Shown one piece after another: positions 63,403 through 64,000 of a DNA stretch of 64,000 nucleotides. Origin of the DNA: Verrucomicrobiota bacterium (GTDB lineage: Bacteria > Verrucomicrobiota > Verrucomicrobiia > CAIQCK01); NCBI GenBank assembly GCA_016235595.1, contig JACRJX010000018.1, positions 1-64,000 on the forward strand. Direction: 5' to 3'. Numbering within the stretch: the stretch's first letter is position 1; each line of letters starts with the position of its first letter. The notes beneath the pieces were generated by a model, which ran no database searches, was not told where the DNA came from, and worked only from the letters and a program-made list of their open reading frames with translations. Both the position numbers and the translations under genes were made by a program.

Positions 63403-64000
63403 GGGGCAGGGGAGGTTTCGGCGCGGAGTCCGGCGAGCGGCGTGCCGTCGGGTTTGAGGGTGCGGACGCAGAACTCCCAGCCCATGATGTTCTGGGTGAT
63501 CTTCAGCAGGAGTGTGTTCCATCCCTTCTTAAGCGTGACGGCGACTTTATCAGAACCGGGTTTGATGGGGCGGGCGACGTTGTTGGCGTGGATCAGTGTT
63601 CCATCCAGCCAGACCTTTACGCCGTCGTCGGTGCCGAGATCGAGGCGCGCGGGTTGTTGTTTGTCGGAATGAATGTGGGTGCGGACGTAGGCGACGCATT
63701 GCTGGCCACCGAGGAACTTGAGCAGGTCGAGCAGCGACGGGTTACTAGCGTTCGTGTTGGAGGGCAACGTCCGCCATTTCACTTGTTGGGCGCCGGGTTG
63801 CTCCGGTGGAAATGGTATGTCGAACAGTGCATGGTGGTTCTTGCCGGCTTGCGTATAAGGCCCGGCCACCTGCCATGTGGTGATGTATCCTGCGCCCGGT
63901 TCAAGCTGGTTCAAAAGTGTTTCGGCAGCCTCGCGCGCGGTGGCGTCGGGCGAACTGGCGAGCAGCCGGATGAGAGCTGCTTTGGCGTCAGTGCGGTGTG
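63399..64000 (-). CDS. Partial protein with C-terminal beta-sandwich (PA14/DUF-like), 5' end outside window
   Basis: The frame is open to the window edge; at least 200 residues of the C-terminus are present. It begins with a helical segment (KAALIRLLASSPDATAREAA), as in HEAT-like repeats. A beta-sandwich then contains WQVAGPYTQAGKNHHALFD, LGTDDGVKVWLDGTLIHANN and LKKGWNTLLLKI, typical of the C-terminal domain of verrucomicrobial and planctomycete exported proteins. The stop overlaps the AraC start by 4 nt, so it leads the 56197-64000 operon within the window. Confidence 0.7.
   Translation of the reverse strand, partial: HRTDAKAALIRLLASSPDATAREAAETLLNQLEPGAGYITTWQVAGPYTQAGKNHHALFDIPFPPEQPGAQQVKWRTLPSNTNASNPSLLDLLKFLGGQQCVAYVRTHIHSDKQQPARLDLGTDDGVKVWLDGTLIHANNVARPIKPGSDKVAVTLKKGWNTLLLKITQNIMGWEFCVRTLKPDGTPLAGLRAETSPAP

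Noticed and set aside
1..64000. CRISPR arrays, insertion sequences, prophage or integrase genes
   Set aside because: None was seen: no regular spaced repeats, no transposase or integrase motifs, and no phage structural genes.

Overview
The window is a high-GC (about 60 % by eye), gene-dense bacterial chromosome segment. Several things point to Verrucomicrobiota, perhaps the Limisphaerales/Pedosphaera side: a giant autotransporter-associated beta-strand repeat protein, DUF1080 and DUF4832/DUF5060-type secreted carbohydrate proteins, a CobA-HemD fusion in a compact haem operon, and a glycoside-hydrolase locus without SusC/SusD. This placement is inference; no 16S gene is present.

Layout. 1-3394 (-) is the N-terminal part of a secreted beta-strand repeat protein, followed by tRNA-Ser(GGA). 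4000-7888 (+) holds recA and alaS. 8602-14474 (+) is a riboflavin locus: an FMN riboswitch with terminator, then ribBA, ribH, nusB, a PHP phosphoesterase, ftsY, ribD and ribE. 14579-15694 carries a zinc-ribbon coiled-coil protein and RNase P RNA. 15808-20819 (+) is a tightly overlapped tetrapyrrole operon: precorrin-2 dehydrogenase, CcsA/HemX-like protein, hemA, hemC and cobA-hemD. 20816-24564 holds a PGPGW-like membrane protein, a secreted ankyrin protein, a CHASE3-type histidine kinase, its NarL-type regulator and an orphan receiver. 24594-29271 is a surface-glycan group: polyprenyl-phosphate glycosyltransferase, membrane/TPR glycosyltransferase-like protein, methyltransferase and an SDR epimerase lacking the usual Tyr. 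29953-36274 (+) is an AddB/AddA-type nuclease-helicase pair.

The remainder is accessory. 36309-38863 holds a DUF1080 protein and an SDR-mannonate dehydratase pair (hexuronate catabolism). 38986-44438 (-) is a TetR-controlled MacAB-TolC-like efflux operon with a clear operator. 44656-54747 (-) is an operon of large secreted carbohydrate-active proteins. 55303-64000 (-) holds a PagL-like protein and a second operon: partial protein, AraC regulator, DUF5060 glycosidase and a 1321-aa CBM/FAD-oxidoreductase fusion.

The most interesting signal is an approximately 52-bp element found twice, 16 kb apart. It lies just upstream of the SDR-uxuA pair (38907-38958) and of the large glycosidase operon (54771-54821), in the same orientation relative to both. 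Its two invariant blocks flank a variable linker. I read this as a shared operator linking extracellular uronate-polysaccharide attack to cytoplasmic mannonate catabolism, with the AraC protein at 62413-63402 as the first candidate regulator. Other items worth checking are an extra hairpin inside the FMN riboswitch, two possible leaderless transcripts, a nested palindromic TetR operator and an AddB without the usual Fe-S cysteines.
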